DNA from: Ruminococcus sp. AF31-8BH
GTDB taxonomy: Bacteria; Bacillota; Clostridia; Lachnospirales; Lachnospiraceae
Assembly (NCBI RefSeq): GCF_003460605.1
Contig: NZ_QTVN01000001.1
Span: forward strand, 1 to 64,000
Direction: 5' to 3'
DNA length: 64,000 bases
Shown here piece after piece: positions 1 to 7,937 of the stretch (the first letter of the stretch is position 1; each line of letters starts with the position of its first letter). The position numbers and the translations under genes are program-made. The notes beneath the pieces are model-generated. The model was not told the origin of the DNA and ran no database searches. It saw only the letters and a program-made list of their open reading frames with translations.

Positions 1-24
1 CCACTGCCGCAAGGAGAAGTCAAG
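1..24 (-). promoter_or_regulatory. Possible leftward promoter at window edge
   Basis: On the minus strand a TTGACT box at 23-18 is followed by a partly dyad-symmetric spacer (CTTCTCC...GCAGTGG) of the kind seen in MerR-type promoters. The -10 box and any gene would lie outside the window, so this is only a suggestion. Confidence 0.2.
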
Positions 25-66
25 CACTTTTTACAAATAATTACATATTTTTTTGTGCAGGTTATA

Positions 67-100
67 GATATGGCAGGCGCGTCACCACGCCTGCCATATC
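67..100. terminator. 13-bp perfect hairpin, probable terminator
   Basis: GATATGGCAGGCG (67-79) and its exact complement (88-100) form a 13-bp stem with an 8-nt loop. On the plus strand it is followed by a T-rich run (TTCTTTTCTTT), which fits a factor-independent terminator for rightward transcription. It lies just after the spoIIID stop codon, so it may also end leftward transcripts, although the leftward side has no U-tract. Confidence 0.65.
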
Positions 101-109
101 TTCTTTTCT

Positions 110-263
110 TTATTCTAATTCTTTATGCTGGTGCAAATACTTTTCCCTGGTCGCAAGCCCGCCACGAATATGCCGCTCCGACTTATTCACATCCAACACC
201 TCCCGTGCCTGCCTGGCAAGCGCTGGATTCAGGCTCACAAGCCTGCTTGTTACGTCTTTATGT
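110..263 (-). pseudogene. spoIIID: spoIIID 3-prime part (gene split by a 14.15-kb element)
   Basis: Read on the minus strand from the shared core at 263, the frame gives KDVTSRL, NPALARQA, EVLDVNKSERHIRGG and KYLHQHKELE, then TAA at 112-110. This matches the C-terminal half of SpoIIID, the mother-cell regulator whose family shows KDxTERL, NPxLA and the strongly conserved RHxRGG. It supplies 49 codons. There is no start codon or ribosome site of its own. In the integrated state it is only the 3-prime tail of the recombinase transcript. Joined to 14413-14526 it restores an in-frame 87-residue SpoIIID. It is best described as half of a reversibly split gene, not as a decayed pseudogene. Confidence 0.93.
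247..263. other. attL: left junction of the spoIIID element
   Basis: 247-263 matches 14400-14416 at 14 of 17 bases: TTGTTAC, then an aligned TC (GA on the minus strand) at 255-256, then TATGT at 259-263. The recombinase stop codon (260-258) lies inside it. Crossover could be in TATGT or at the GA dinucleotide, which is the core reported for TnpX-type recombinases. Both choices keep spoIIID in frame. Confidence 0.85.
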
Positions 264-1793
264 TTGGTTGTCACTAATTAGAACGGTTTCATCTAAGCCT
301 AAATCACCGAAGATTCGTAAGTAAATATCTACGTTACCATCCTTGTCTACTTCAATTTTCTGGATAATCCGTTTAAGCTGTGCATTGGTCATCTGGTGAA
401 CATCGGAAATATCTTCAATCTCTTTAAACGTGCGATTCAAGATTGTTTCCAGTTGTTCACCTTTTGTCAGGTGATAAGCAACCATTTTCAACTCATTCTC
501 CAGACGCTCGATTTCCTGTTTTGTGCCGCCGATTTTTTCATTCAGTTCCTCACGTGTAATGAGGTCATCGGTGTACATATCCATGTATTTCTGACGCATT
601 TTTTGAAGCTTGTGAAGCTGTGCGTTCAATTCCTTTTCGTAATTCAGGTTCTCATCCTTGGCTTTGTAAACCCTCTGGAATTCGCCTGTTACGTGACGAA
701 TTACATTTTTCTTTGCTTTCAGCAGCTCGGAAAAGTATTCGGACAGAACTTCAATCAACTCTTCCTCGTCCACTGTCTGAGCATTCGGGCAGCTATCCGC
801 CCCACGTCCATTATGACCGGAACATACCCAGCGAATATAAGTATTCTTATAAGTACGAACAGTTCGTCGAAATGACCAGCCACATTCCTTACATTTAATC
901 AGAGTAGAAAACAAATACTTATTGCTCTGCCGTTCCTTTGTTAATTTAAAAGTCTTGCTTCTGCACTCCAAAATCTCCTGTGCCTTTTCATACATTTCCG
1001 GCTCAATAATCCGCAGTTCCGGACGTTCTGTTACCATCCACTCCGTTTCATCTTTTTCCGTTCTCTGTCCGGTCAGGAAGTCAGTTACTTCCTGCTTTCC
1101 ATTGATAATTTTTCCGGTATAAAGTTCATTCGTTAAAATCCGGCACGTCGCATTCTGGCTCCACTGACAATTACGCTTTGTTCGGATGCCTTTCGCATTC
1201 AGCATGTTTGCAATCTTGGCGGCACCATATCCTTCTTCGATATACCATTTATAAATCTGCCTGATAACAGCTGCTTCTTCCTCGTTGATTGCCAAATTAA
1301 AGTAATCTCCAATGGTTTTATCATATCCGTACACAATATTCGGAACTCGTCCTTTTTCAGCATTCATTTTCTTGCCGAATTTCACACGCTTTGAAGTATT
1401 GGCACTTTCTTCCTGCGCCAATGCACCGAAGATTGTCAGAACAAATTCACTGTTTCCCATGCTGGTCATGTTGGCCGTCAAAAACTGTGTCTCGATTCCT
1501 AATGCTTTCAGTTTGCGGACATTCTGCAGAAGGTCTACAGTATTTCTGGCAAAGCGAGAGATGTCCTTTACTACTACCATATCAAATAGTCCATGTTCAG
1601 CATCAGCCATCATGCGTAAAAATTCTTTTCGATTTTTTATTTTCGTGCCTGAAATACCCTCATCTGCATATAATCTAACTAAGTTGTCACCAGTACGCTG
1701 GGTGTACTCAGAGAAAAATTGCTTTTGAGCTTCCAGACTGTTGAGCTGATCAGCTTTATCAGTGGAGACACGACAATAAGCAGCTATATTCAT
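258..1793 (-). CDS. Large serine recombinase (TnpX/SpoIVCA type)
   Basis: This 511-aa site-specific recombinase probably integrates and excises the element. The resolvase domain (about residues 2-150) has the nucleophile Ser10 in YCRVS, plus RLYADEGISGT and DISRFARN. A Recombinase domain follows (about 155-265), then a zinc ribbon with Cys301, Cys304, Cys324 and Cys335, then a coiled coil (about 375-440), the usual plan of large serine recombinases. The ATG at 1793 is chosen because AGAAAGG lies just upstream; the 40 in-frame codons further upstream lie in leader DNA. The TAA stop lies inside attL. If crossover is in TATGT, the excised circle removes this stop and adds 14 codons (YGSNNIERFVWVIE). 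SpoIVCA, which excises skin in Bacillus, belongs to the same family. Confidence 0.93.
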   Translation of the reverse strand: MNIAAYCRVSTDKADQLNSLEAQKQFFSEYTQRTGDNLVRLYADEGISGTKIKNRKEFLRMMADAEHGLFDMVVVKDISRFARNTVDLLQNVRKLKALGIETQFLTANMTSMGNSEFVLTIFGALAQEESANTSKRVKFGKKMNAEKGRVPNIVYGYDKTIGDYFNLAINEEEAAVIRQIYKWYIEEGYGAAKIANMLNAKGIRTKRNCQWSQNATCRILTNELYTGKIINGKQEVTDFLTGQRTEKDETEWMVTERPELRIIEPEMYEKAQEILECRSKTFKLTKERQSNKYLFSTLIKCKECGWSFRRTVRTYKNTYIRWVCSGHNGRGADSCPNAQTVDEEELIEVLSEYFSELLKAKKNVIRHVTGEFQRVYKAKDENLNYEKELNAQLHKLQKMRQKYMDMYTDDLITREELNEKIGGTKQEIERLENELKMVAYHLTKGEQLETILNRTFKEIEDISDVHQMTNAQLKRIIQKIEVDKDGNVDIYLRIFGDLGLDETVLISDNQT

Positions 1794-1838
1794 ATCTAAT
1801 ACCTTTCTGTTATATTTAAGTCGTTCTGTTACAACTTT

Positions 1839-1866
1839 ATTGTACCATCTAAAATATAATTGTAAA
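1839..1866 (-). promoter_or_regulatory. Probable promoter of the recombinase gene
   Basis: On the minus strand TTTACA (1866-1861), a 16-bp spacer and TACAAT (1844-1839) match the housekeeping consensus at 5/6 in each box. The start codon lies 46 bp downstream of the -10 box. No good sigma-E pair was found here, although GGTACAAT partly resembles a sigma-E -10 box. Confidence 0.5.
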
Positions 1867-1875
1867 TAGCAAAAT

Positions 1876-1905
1876 AAGGAATACCCTTTCTTCAGAATAT
1901 TCCTT
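1876..1905 (-). terminator. Hairpin after the HEPN gene
   Basis: AAGGAATA (1876-1883) and TATTCCTT (1898-1905) form a perfect 8-bp stem just after the stop of the HEPN gene. It is followed leftward by ATTTT. This is a weak terminator candidate separating the cargo operon from the recombinase. Confidence 0.4.
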
Positions 1906-1912
1906 ATATGCA

Positions 1913-3637
1913 TTACTCTTCGATAAAAAAATTTTCTAACAATAGCATAATGGATTGTTCATCAACATTACCTGGTTCTTTTAAATTTTTTTTCTTTTTA
2001 TTCAATAACAAATATGTATCTGTAAAAACATCTTGTATCGTCCCAAGGCATTTATCTTTTGCTAATTTAACCATCAACTCAAGAATTACACGATCCACAT
2101 AGATATGCAAATGTTTTCCTAACATTTGTATTCGTTTATGGCTTTCCCCTGCATGAACAATAGCATTTCTAAGCCTATATAAGCGATAAAGATGCCATTC
2201 AATTCTTTGACAATACTTTTCGGAAAGATGCCATAATTTTTCGCGATTTTCTCTTTGCTCATATAAGTTATATATTTTATAACGTATATTGGGATAATAC
2301 TTAAGCTCATTCGCAAAATAATCTTCTCGATATTTCTCATATTTTTCAAGAAATATAAAGCCTGCGATTTTACAAATCTCTTTATCGAATTCTGTTATAT
2401 CTTTAAGCAACAAACTTACTTTTCGATTACCTAAATTATTTTTCAAATCGTCAAGTATATTAGAAAATATGCATTCGAAATAGTCATTTTGTAGAATGGA
2501 AACTATATTATCAGTAACGCTTTCAATTTTGGATTTTGAACTATCTGTAACACTTGCAACCTCCAACGCTGACCACAAATTAAGAAATGCATCATTTAAG
2601 TCTTGTTGATTTAATGCCGCATTATGCAAATCAACAATCTTATTAAGCTGAGAATAAGTTTCCTTTCCTTTTTCTTGGCATCCCAAAACAATTGTATCTA
2701 TTTCAGTTTTAAAATTTTCTCGTGGCTCAGGCTTGATACTTTTATACCCAAACGCTTTTACGGGAAGAATTATTCCCTCTTGGGTATCTTGTCGAATTAC
2801 CAATCCGTTTTTACCTATTACACTGATATTATCATTCAAAAAAACTTCTAAATATCTCAAAAAAATTTCTAATGCAGAATACGCTCGTTTCATTGCTGAA
2901 TAATTATCATATGCCTTTGTTTCCATAACCCCTATAAAGGACTTTTGCTTTCTTTTAATCTGTTTAAAGCAACCATCATCTTCAAACGAAATATGCAATC
3001 TTTCATTTAACAACTTTTGATATGGCTTTAATTTTTCATAAAAAACAAAGTACACTTTGTATTTACCAATTTCAAAATCAAACCTATTCAAAAAAATCTG
3101 TGCTTTTTTTTCTGGATCATTTATACTTTCCTCAAATATATTTCTCAGGAATCTATATATATATTCCGATGAATATCCATGCCATAGCAAAAAAGCAAGC
3201 CAAGCACGAAGTCCTTTTTCAATTTCTGTTTTACGGTTTGATTCCGACAAATTTTCTTTCAAGTATTTACAACATATTTCATAGTACTTTTTCTTTGGTA
3301 TCTTATTGAATATATAATGTACCGCTGTTCTTTGATCTTTATCTAAAAATTTTGCCATCTCTTCAATAACTTCATATTTATACAACTCTCGAACAATAAC
3401 GTCTGTCATTAAACTCGACTTAATCTCTTTTGCAATTATATCTAATTGATATTGCTTAATACTCCCTTTCACCACATCTTTTTCAGTATCAACATATTCT
3501 TCTAATAATGTTTGTGTATTATGAACAGGCGCTTTAACAATATCATCTGAATAATGAAACAACATTTCTTGTAGTCTTTGAACAAAAAATAAATATCCAT
3601 CCTTAGTAGATGTCCAATCTTGTGTAATATATTTCAT
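1913..3637 (-). CDS. HEPN-domain protein (Apea-like), putative RNase
   Basis: This 574-aa protein is very AT-rich compared with the flanking chromosome. Near the C-terminus RNAIVH (Arg490 to His495) is an R-x4-H motif, the catalytic signature of HEPN ribonucleases. It sits in a helix-rich block with LWSALEVAS (355-363), as in Apea-like HEPN domains. The N-terminal 350 residues are unrecognised and helix-rich. GAGGGGGAT precedes the ATG. The gene starts 27 bp after the stop of the AlbA_2 gene, so the two probably form one operon. HEPN proteins are common in toxin-antitoxin and phage-defence loci. An RNase-based defence role is an inference from motif and context. Confidence 0.65.
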   Translation of the reverse strand: MKYITQDWTSTKDGYLFFVQRLQEMLFHYSDDIVKAPVHNTQTLLEEYVDTEKDVVKGSIKQYQLDIIAKEIKSSLMTDVIVRELYKYEVIEEMAKFLDKDQRTAVHYIFNKIPKKKYYEICCKYLKENLSESNRKTEIEKGLRAWLAFLLWHGYSSEYIYRFLRNIFEESINDPEKKAQIFLNRFDFEIGKYKVYFVFYEKLKPYQKLLNERLHISFEDDGCFKQIKRKQKSFIGVMETKAYDNYSAMKRAYSALEIFLRYLEVFLNDNISVIGKNGLVIRQDTQEGIILPVKAFGYKSIKPEPRENFKTEIDTIVLGCQEKGKETYSQLNKIVDLHNAALNQQDLNDAFLNLWSALEVASVTDSSKSKIESVTDNIVSILQNDYFECIFSNILDDLKNNLGNRKVSLLLKDITEFDKEICKIAGFIFLEKYEKYREDYFANELKYYPNIRYKIYNLYEQRENREKLWHLSEKYCQRIEWHLYRLYRLRNAIVHAGESHKRIQMLGKHLHIYVDRVILELMVKLAKDKCLGTIQDVFTDTYLLLNKKKKNLKEPGNVDEQSIMLLLENFFIEE

Positions 3638-3664
3638 TTTTCATCCCCCTCGCATTTTTGTAAA

Positions 3665-5341
3665 TCAATCATTTTTTATCAAGTACCACTTTGCATACCT
3701 ATTAGTTCCTGTTGTAACAACAATTCCATCCTTTTTCATTGCCTGTAACAAATTAGAAACCTTCTTCGATTTCTGTTCATCGCTAAGTACTTCTGGCAAT
3801 GCTTTTTCCAGTACTTCCATTAAATCTCTTTTGCTGGCTTCTCCCATTGACTGAAGTGCTTTTATAATTAACTGCTTGCAAATATCATCATCTAACCCTT
3901 TATTTCGAACATAAGCAGCTTTCTGTCCGACAATATCTGCCACCTTGAAAGATACAAAAACATTAGGATAACGTCCTTCCACAAGACCTTTTTTCTTCAA
4001 ATCCTTAAAGCTTTCTTTAGAAACTACTTCCTGTTTCTGAACTTTATCCAACAAAAATACAGTTCTCATATCTAAATCTTCATTGGAATATAAAAGCTGA
4101 GTATAATTCTTATCCAATATCTTTCCGTACACAGTCACTGTAACTCTATTAATTGTGTTCAAATCATATGTCGGCAATGGGAAGCATTTATCACGCTGTA
4201 TCTGATACATCATTGGTATTCCCATTGAATTTGTATCAATCATATACAGATTTACCATTGCGTTACACAAAAACACATTTCGATAATACGGTGGTTTATA
4301 TCCCGGTTCCAGTGCTTGTTCAATAGTTTCTGGTATAAAAGCCCCCTCATTGATAAATACCAGTCTGTCCTCAAATTCCTCTACGTTGATTTTTCCACGC
4401 AAGCGATAGTCCTGATGAGCAATACAGTTATTAATAATCTCTTTGATCAGCTCTGGTTCATATTGATCTACTTCATCCGGAAACAAAGTCTGCTGTCCGG
4501 CAATATAACGATACTTTACATTTCTGATCCTGGAATATACCTTATCCACTGCCATTAACATCGGTATATCAAAATGTTCATAAGCTTTTACCGAATTATC
4601 TGCATTATAAAGTGTCCAGGTAATTCTAGGAATAAAGCCATCAAAGAAATATTTAGCCTCACTTTTTCCTAATAACAATAATGCCGTTCTGGTGATTTTT
4701 CCTTTTATTGTAATACCAGCTTTATTTAAAACCTCAATATCAGACAGTTTCTTTAAAACTTCCTGTGCTTTTTTTCGATCACTCTGACGTTTTGAGAAAA
4801 GTTCTCTTGCTCTTTTAATCGCTTCTTCATCCAAGTCTTCTATCGTTGCATCTTCTACAATTTCTTTTGACCAATCCATTCCTATTTGACTTCTAAGTAG
4901 ATCTACTTTATTCATCGGAAGCGGTGATATAGATTCATGTTCTCTGGCATACGCTGCCCCTTGCCATGTTGTCGGAATCCCCCTAATAGCTGGAGGAATT
5001 TGAAATGCTATCACTCGACATTTTTCCATTGTCAGTTCGTATATCTCCAGAAATGTCAATCGTTCATTGGTTCCATTTACGATTTCCTTTTTCAAACTTT
5101 GCAGACTTCCCTGTTTCCGAAATTCCGTTCCTACATATCGTTTATCATCCGAAATTCCGAAAATCAGCCACGCCTCCTGTAATCCCCGAAGATTTGCTTC
5201 ATTGCTAAGTGCAGAAAAATATTTACCAATGTCATTAAACGAATAATTTGTGCGTGCTTCTTTAAATTCTACAACTTCATTTTCAAAAGATTCTATCATG
5301 CGAACAATCTTTTCTTTTAATTGGCTATCCGTATATATCAT
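3665..5341 (-). CDS. AlbA_2/Schlafen domain protein with GHKL ATPase-like domain
   Basis: This 558-aa protein has an AlbA_2 (Schlafen) nucleic-acid-binding domain at about 18-140, with EVVEFKEAR, AWLIFGISDD and IPPAIRGIPT. A HATPase_c_4 region (about 295-395) contains EIINNCIAHQDY and VFINEGAF. A winged-helix-like C-terminal segment (about 485-558) follows. This is the COG2865 arrangement, often loosely annotated as a RecG-like regulator. AAGGCGG precedes the ATG. It is the first gene of a pair with the HEPN protein, and its leader carries tandem TAGTCATAG repeats. Related proteins act as regulators or in defence; the role here is unknown. Confidence 0.8.
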   Translation of the reverse strand: MIYTDSQLKEKIVRMIESFENEVVEFKEARTNYSFNDIGKYFSALSNEANLRGLQEAWLIFGISDDKRYVGTEFRKQGSLQSLKKEIVNGTNERLTFLEIYELTMEKCRVIAFQIPPAIRGIPTTWQGAAYAREHESISPLPMNKVDLLRSQIGMDWSKEIVEDATIEDLDEEAIKRARELFSKRQSDRKKAQEVLKKLSDIEVLNKAGITIKGKITRTALLLLGKSEAKYFFDGFIPRITWTLYNADNSVKAYEHFDIPMLMAVDKVYSRIRNVKYRYIAGQQTLFPDEVDQYEPELIKEIINNCIAHQDYRLRGKINVEEFEDRLVFINEGAFIPETIEQALEPGYKPPYYRNVFLCNAMVNLYMIDTNSMGIPMMYQIQRDKCFPLPTYDLNTINRVTVTVYGKILDKNYTQLLYSNEDLDMRTVFLLDKVQKQEVVSKESFKDLKKKGLVEGRYPNVFVSFKVADIVGQKAAYVRNKGLDDDICKQLIIKALQSMGEASKRDLMEVLEKALPEVLSDEQKSKKVSNLLQAMKKDGIVVTTGTNRYAKWYLIKND

Positions 5342-5364
5342 ATTCTTCCGCCTTTCAAAATTTT

Positions 5365-5407
5365 CTATGACTAAATTCTATGACTAATCTATGACTTTCT
5401 AGAACTA
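5365..5407. repeat. Four direct repeats (CTATGACTA) before the AlbA_2 gene
   Basis: CTATGACTA occurs at 5365-5373 and 5378-5386, CTATGACT at 5389-5396, and a variant CTAGAACTA at 5399-5407. Start-to-start spacing is 13, 11 and 10 bp, close to one helical turn. They lie 24-66 bp upstream of the start codon, which suits an operator array for a regulator of the AlbA_2-HEPN pair. Confidence 0.5.
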
Positions 5408-5445
5408 ATTTTAACTGATTTTCAGACAGAACACAAGCAATAGCA

Positions 5446-5483
5446 AAAAAATAAAAGGCATCCCACGCGCTACGCAGGACACC
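5446..5483 (-). terminator. Terminator of the replication operon
   Basis: On the minus strand an 11-bp stem with some G-T pairs (5483-5457, loop TAGCG) overlaps the stop of the 58-aa gene. TTTTATTTTTTT follows. It ends the relaxase-primase-helicase operon before the AlbA_2-HEPN pair. Confidence 0.75.
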
Positions 5484-5646
5484 CTCCATCATGTTTTGGT
5501 TCATTGGGAAGCTCATCCGCTGCTTCTTGTATTGCCTGTTCCACCTTACTTGCATTTGCTTCAATCAATATCTTTAACAGATAGTCGGCGGTTACTTCCG
5601 CAGTGTTTGGATTATGGAATCGATAATTAAGTTTTCTCTTTTTCAT
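5470..5646 (-). CDS. Small conserved element protein, 58 aa
   Basis: This 58-aa protein begins MKKRKLNYRFHNPNT and has no recognised domain. The ATG at 5646 is preceded by GGAGGAGGTGG, a very strong ribosome site. The open frame continues upstream without such a signal, so the short form is preferred. It lies after vapE and before the operon terminator. Short proteins in this position are common in Lachnospiraceae mobile elements, but no function is known to me. Confidence 0.6.
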   Translation of the reverse strand: MKKRKLNYRFHNPNTAEVTADYLLKILIEANASKVEQAIQEAADELPNEPKHDGGCPA

Positions 5647-5953
5647 AGCGGAATTTCCACCTCCTCCCGTATGTCTTTGTCCATAACTATGAAAATGTTT
5701 TTTGAAATAGTCCTGCCAAATGCCATTCCTGTTCAACTTAAATAGATGCCGGTCAAAGGGGCATCCCTGTTGTAAACCACCGCTGTAAACAAACTCCAAA
5801 AAATCTAATTCTTTTTGTTTTTTCAGTTTTCTTTCCTCAATACCAAATTACTCTTATATATCTGTTTACTGTTTACAAATTCTACAAGTCAAAGCAATAT
5901 CCATAGAAAAAAGTGTAAACAACACGCCAACTACCGTAAACCTGACTGGCATT
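5647..5953 (-). other. Gap between vapE and the 58-aa gene
   Basis: This 307-bp stretch has no gene I can support. The frame of the 58-aa protein extends into it without a good start. GTTTACA and GTAAACA motifs recur several times between about 5780 and 5945 and also in the 3-prime end of vapE. They could be iteron-like sites or chance in AT-rich DNA. Confidence 0.3.
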
Positions 5954-7360
5954 TTACTGGAAAGGTAACTCCACCTGCCGGGCTTCCTTCTCAGTAATCG
6001 GATGCCAGTCATTTTCATTTTTTAAGTCTTTTGCGTCTCGTTTACAGTTTTCGTTTACACATACCCACGAACGCTGTGTACCGTAATCCTTGAATCTTGT
6101 CATCGTCCCCTGTTTCCAACCCACAATGCTTGTATTCATGATTTCACAGATGCGGTCTGTCTCCGCCTTCTTCGGCTTTACATAAGGATTGTCCAGTGCC
6201 TCTTTAAAAAGCATCAATGAACAGACTTTTCTGTCTTCATGTTCATCCAGCCATGCCTGTATCATTCCGGCTTCCGTATCATCCGCCATGAACTCCTGCC
6301 GCAGTTTATCAAGCTGTGTTTCTGTTTCCTTTGAAAACGCCAGTTTAAAATTTCCATTACGGTACAACATCATTGCTTCCGCCCACACCTGATCAATATA
6401 CTGTCTGGATTCCTTCTCATTTTCGAGGATATGAACCTCCATCTCTGCCCGGTTCGTCTGAACCGGAACGAATCTTCGATTTCCGGTACGGTCAAACGGC
6501 AGGAATCGCTTAATATTGGATGTTCCTCCAAATACACATTGCCTCGGACGATCAAGAGCATATACTGCATAAGAATCCCGATAAGTCTCTTTCTGCCTGC
6601 TCAGAAAGCTCTTTGTTTCCTCAATACTCTTAGAGCGTGCCGTTGCGACCATTTCAGACATTTCAATCATCCAATGACCACGAAGCTGACAATAAACTTT
6701 TTCCGAATCCAGTTTGCCGATGTCATCAGTGAACCAGTCATCCTTTACTGCCATGAAACGAAAAAATGTAGATTTTCCCACGCCCTGACCCCCGACCAGA
6801 CAGAGCATATATTCAAACTTAATTCCGGGGCGGAACGCACGGGCAATAGCTCCCAGCAAAAACATTTTCATACTTTCATAGGTCAACTCATCCACAGGTG
6901 CACCAAGAAAATGATGCAGCACATAGCGGATACGTTCCTGCCCATCCCATTGCAGACTGTTCAAATAATCCCGGACAGGGTGATATTTGTTCCGATCTGC
7001 CTGATGGACAATACTTTTCTGCACAATCTTATCCATCGTCAGACCGTAAGTCTCTTCCAAATAAAGCATAATATAGTTCAAATCCATATCTGTGAATGCC
7101 GGGCTTATCCGTTCCCACCACACGGGTTTTACAATGTCTGTCTGCTCAGTCAAAATATTGTGCCGGAATACATCTTTTAACAGAGGATCATGTTCTAAAA
7201 TTAGCTTACAGTTATGCCGATTGTTTTTCACAGCACCCTTCTGTGTCATTTCCAGTTGTTCTCTGATTTCCTCTACTGTCAACTCCGTTTCCATTATATC
7301 CATTACTTCGCACAATTCCTGTCGTGTCTGTGGTGATAAAGTCTGAAATTCTCTGTTCAA
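5954..7360 (-). CDS. VapE/VirE-family superfamily 3 helicase-like protein
   Basis: This 468-aa protein has a Walker A motif GGQGVGKST at 190-198 and downstream acidic and arginine motifs (GKLDSEKVY, WMIEMSEM, RPRQCVFGGTSN, GNRRFVPV) typical of the virulence-associated E family, which acts as replicative helicase in phages and satellites. The start is TTG at 7360, set by GGAGGTGA seven bases upstream. It overlaps the 3-prime end of the primase gene by 149 bp, implying coupled translation. With the CHC2 primase it probably replicates the excised circle. Confidence 0.9.
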   Translation of the reverse strand: MNREFQTLSPQTRQELCEVMDIMETELTVEEIREQLEMTQKGAVKNNRHNCKLILEHDPLLKDVFRHNILTEQTDIVKPVWWERISPAFTDMDLNYIMLYLEETYGLTMDKIVQKSIVHQADRNKYHPVRDYLNSLQWDGQERIRYVLHHFLGAPVDELTYESMKMFLLGAIARAFRPGIKFEYMLCLVGGQGVGKSTFFRFMAVKDDWFTDDIGKLDSEKVYCQLRGHWMIEMSEMVATARSKSIEETKSFLSRQKETYRDSYAVYALDRPRQCVFGGTSNIKRFLPFDRTGNRRFVPVQTNRAEMEVHILENEKESRQYIDQVWAEAMMLYRNGNFKLAFSKETETQLDKLRQEFMADDTEAGMIQAWLDEHEDRKVCSLMLFKEALDNPYVKPKKAETDRICEIMNTSIVGWKQGTMTRFKDYGTQRSWVCVNENCKRDAKDLKNENDWHPITEKEARQVELPFQ

Positions 7361-7916
7361 TCGCTGTCACCTCCTTCCCATGAGCCACCACTACGGCAAC
7401 TCGTTCTTCTAATGTGCCTGATAATAATGTATCCAACAGGTACTCTGTTTCTGATATTTTTTCCAATGCCTCCATAAACAGCGGATGCCAGACATCTTCC
7501 ACCTGTTTCGGAGCACACTCTTCTTTCCACTGTTTCAACAAATGCAGGTAATCTGCCAGTGCACGGAAATATCTATTTTCTGCCTGCAGATACCTCTGTT
7601 CCTGTGTTAGCTGTCGTTTGATTTGTTTTCTCTGTGGCGGGCTGTGCCCCATGTTCTCATAATGTATAGAAAAATCTCTTGCCAATTTCTCTGCCGCCTC
7701 TTTTGGTTTTAAATTGTACAAGTGTGCCGTAAAATCAATCACATCCCCATCTGCCTGACATCCGAAACAATGAAAACGCCTGTCCACTTTCATGCTTGGA
7801 TTCTTGTCACGGTGAAATGGACAGACCGCCATTCCATTCTTGTTTACCCGTATTCCATAGCTTTCTGCAGCCTGCCGGGTAGTCACAGACTGTTTAACTG
7901 CTTCAAATATATTCAT
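7212..7916 (-). CDS. CHC2 zinc-finger DNA primase, short form
   Basis: This 234-aa protein has a DnaG-type CHC2 zinc finger at 32-53 (Cys32, His35, Cys50, Cys53; CPFH...CFGC) followed by GDVIDF. No TOPRIM domain is present, so it is a short primase or the DNA-binding half of one. The C-terminal part overlaps vapE in another frame and is low in recognisable motifs. It lies 21 bp after the relaxase gene and is probably co-transcribed with it. Confidence 0.85.
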   Translation of the reverse strand: MNIFEAVKQSVTTRQAAESYGIRVNKNGMAVCPFHRDKNPSMKVDRRFHCFGCQADGDVIDFTAHLYNLKPKEAAEKLARDFSIHYENMGHSPPQRKQIKRQLTQEQRYLQAENRYFRALADYLHLLKQWKEECAPKQVEDVWHPLFMEALEKISETEYLLDTLLSGTLEERVAVVVAHGKEVTAIEQRISDFITTDTTGIVRSNGYNGNGVDSRGNQRTTGNDTEGCCEKQSA

Positions 7917-7937
7917 CCTTTTCCTCTTTTCTTTACA

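Noticed and set aside
1794..1913. A sigma-E promoter for the recombinase gene
   Set aside because: GAATATT and GGTACAAT occur but not at the right spacing. A TTTACA-N16-TACAAT housekeeping promoter explains the region better.
5470..5799. A longer 109-codon form of the small element protein
   Set aside because: The only strong ribosome site (GGAGGAGGTGG) precedes the ATG at 5646; the upstream extension lacks a start signal.
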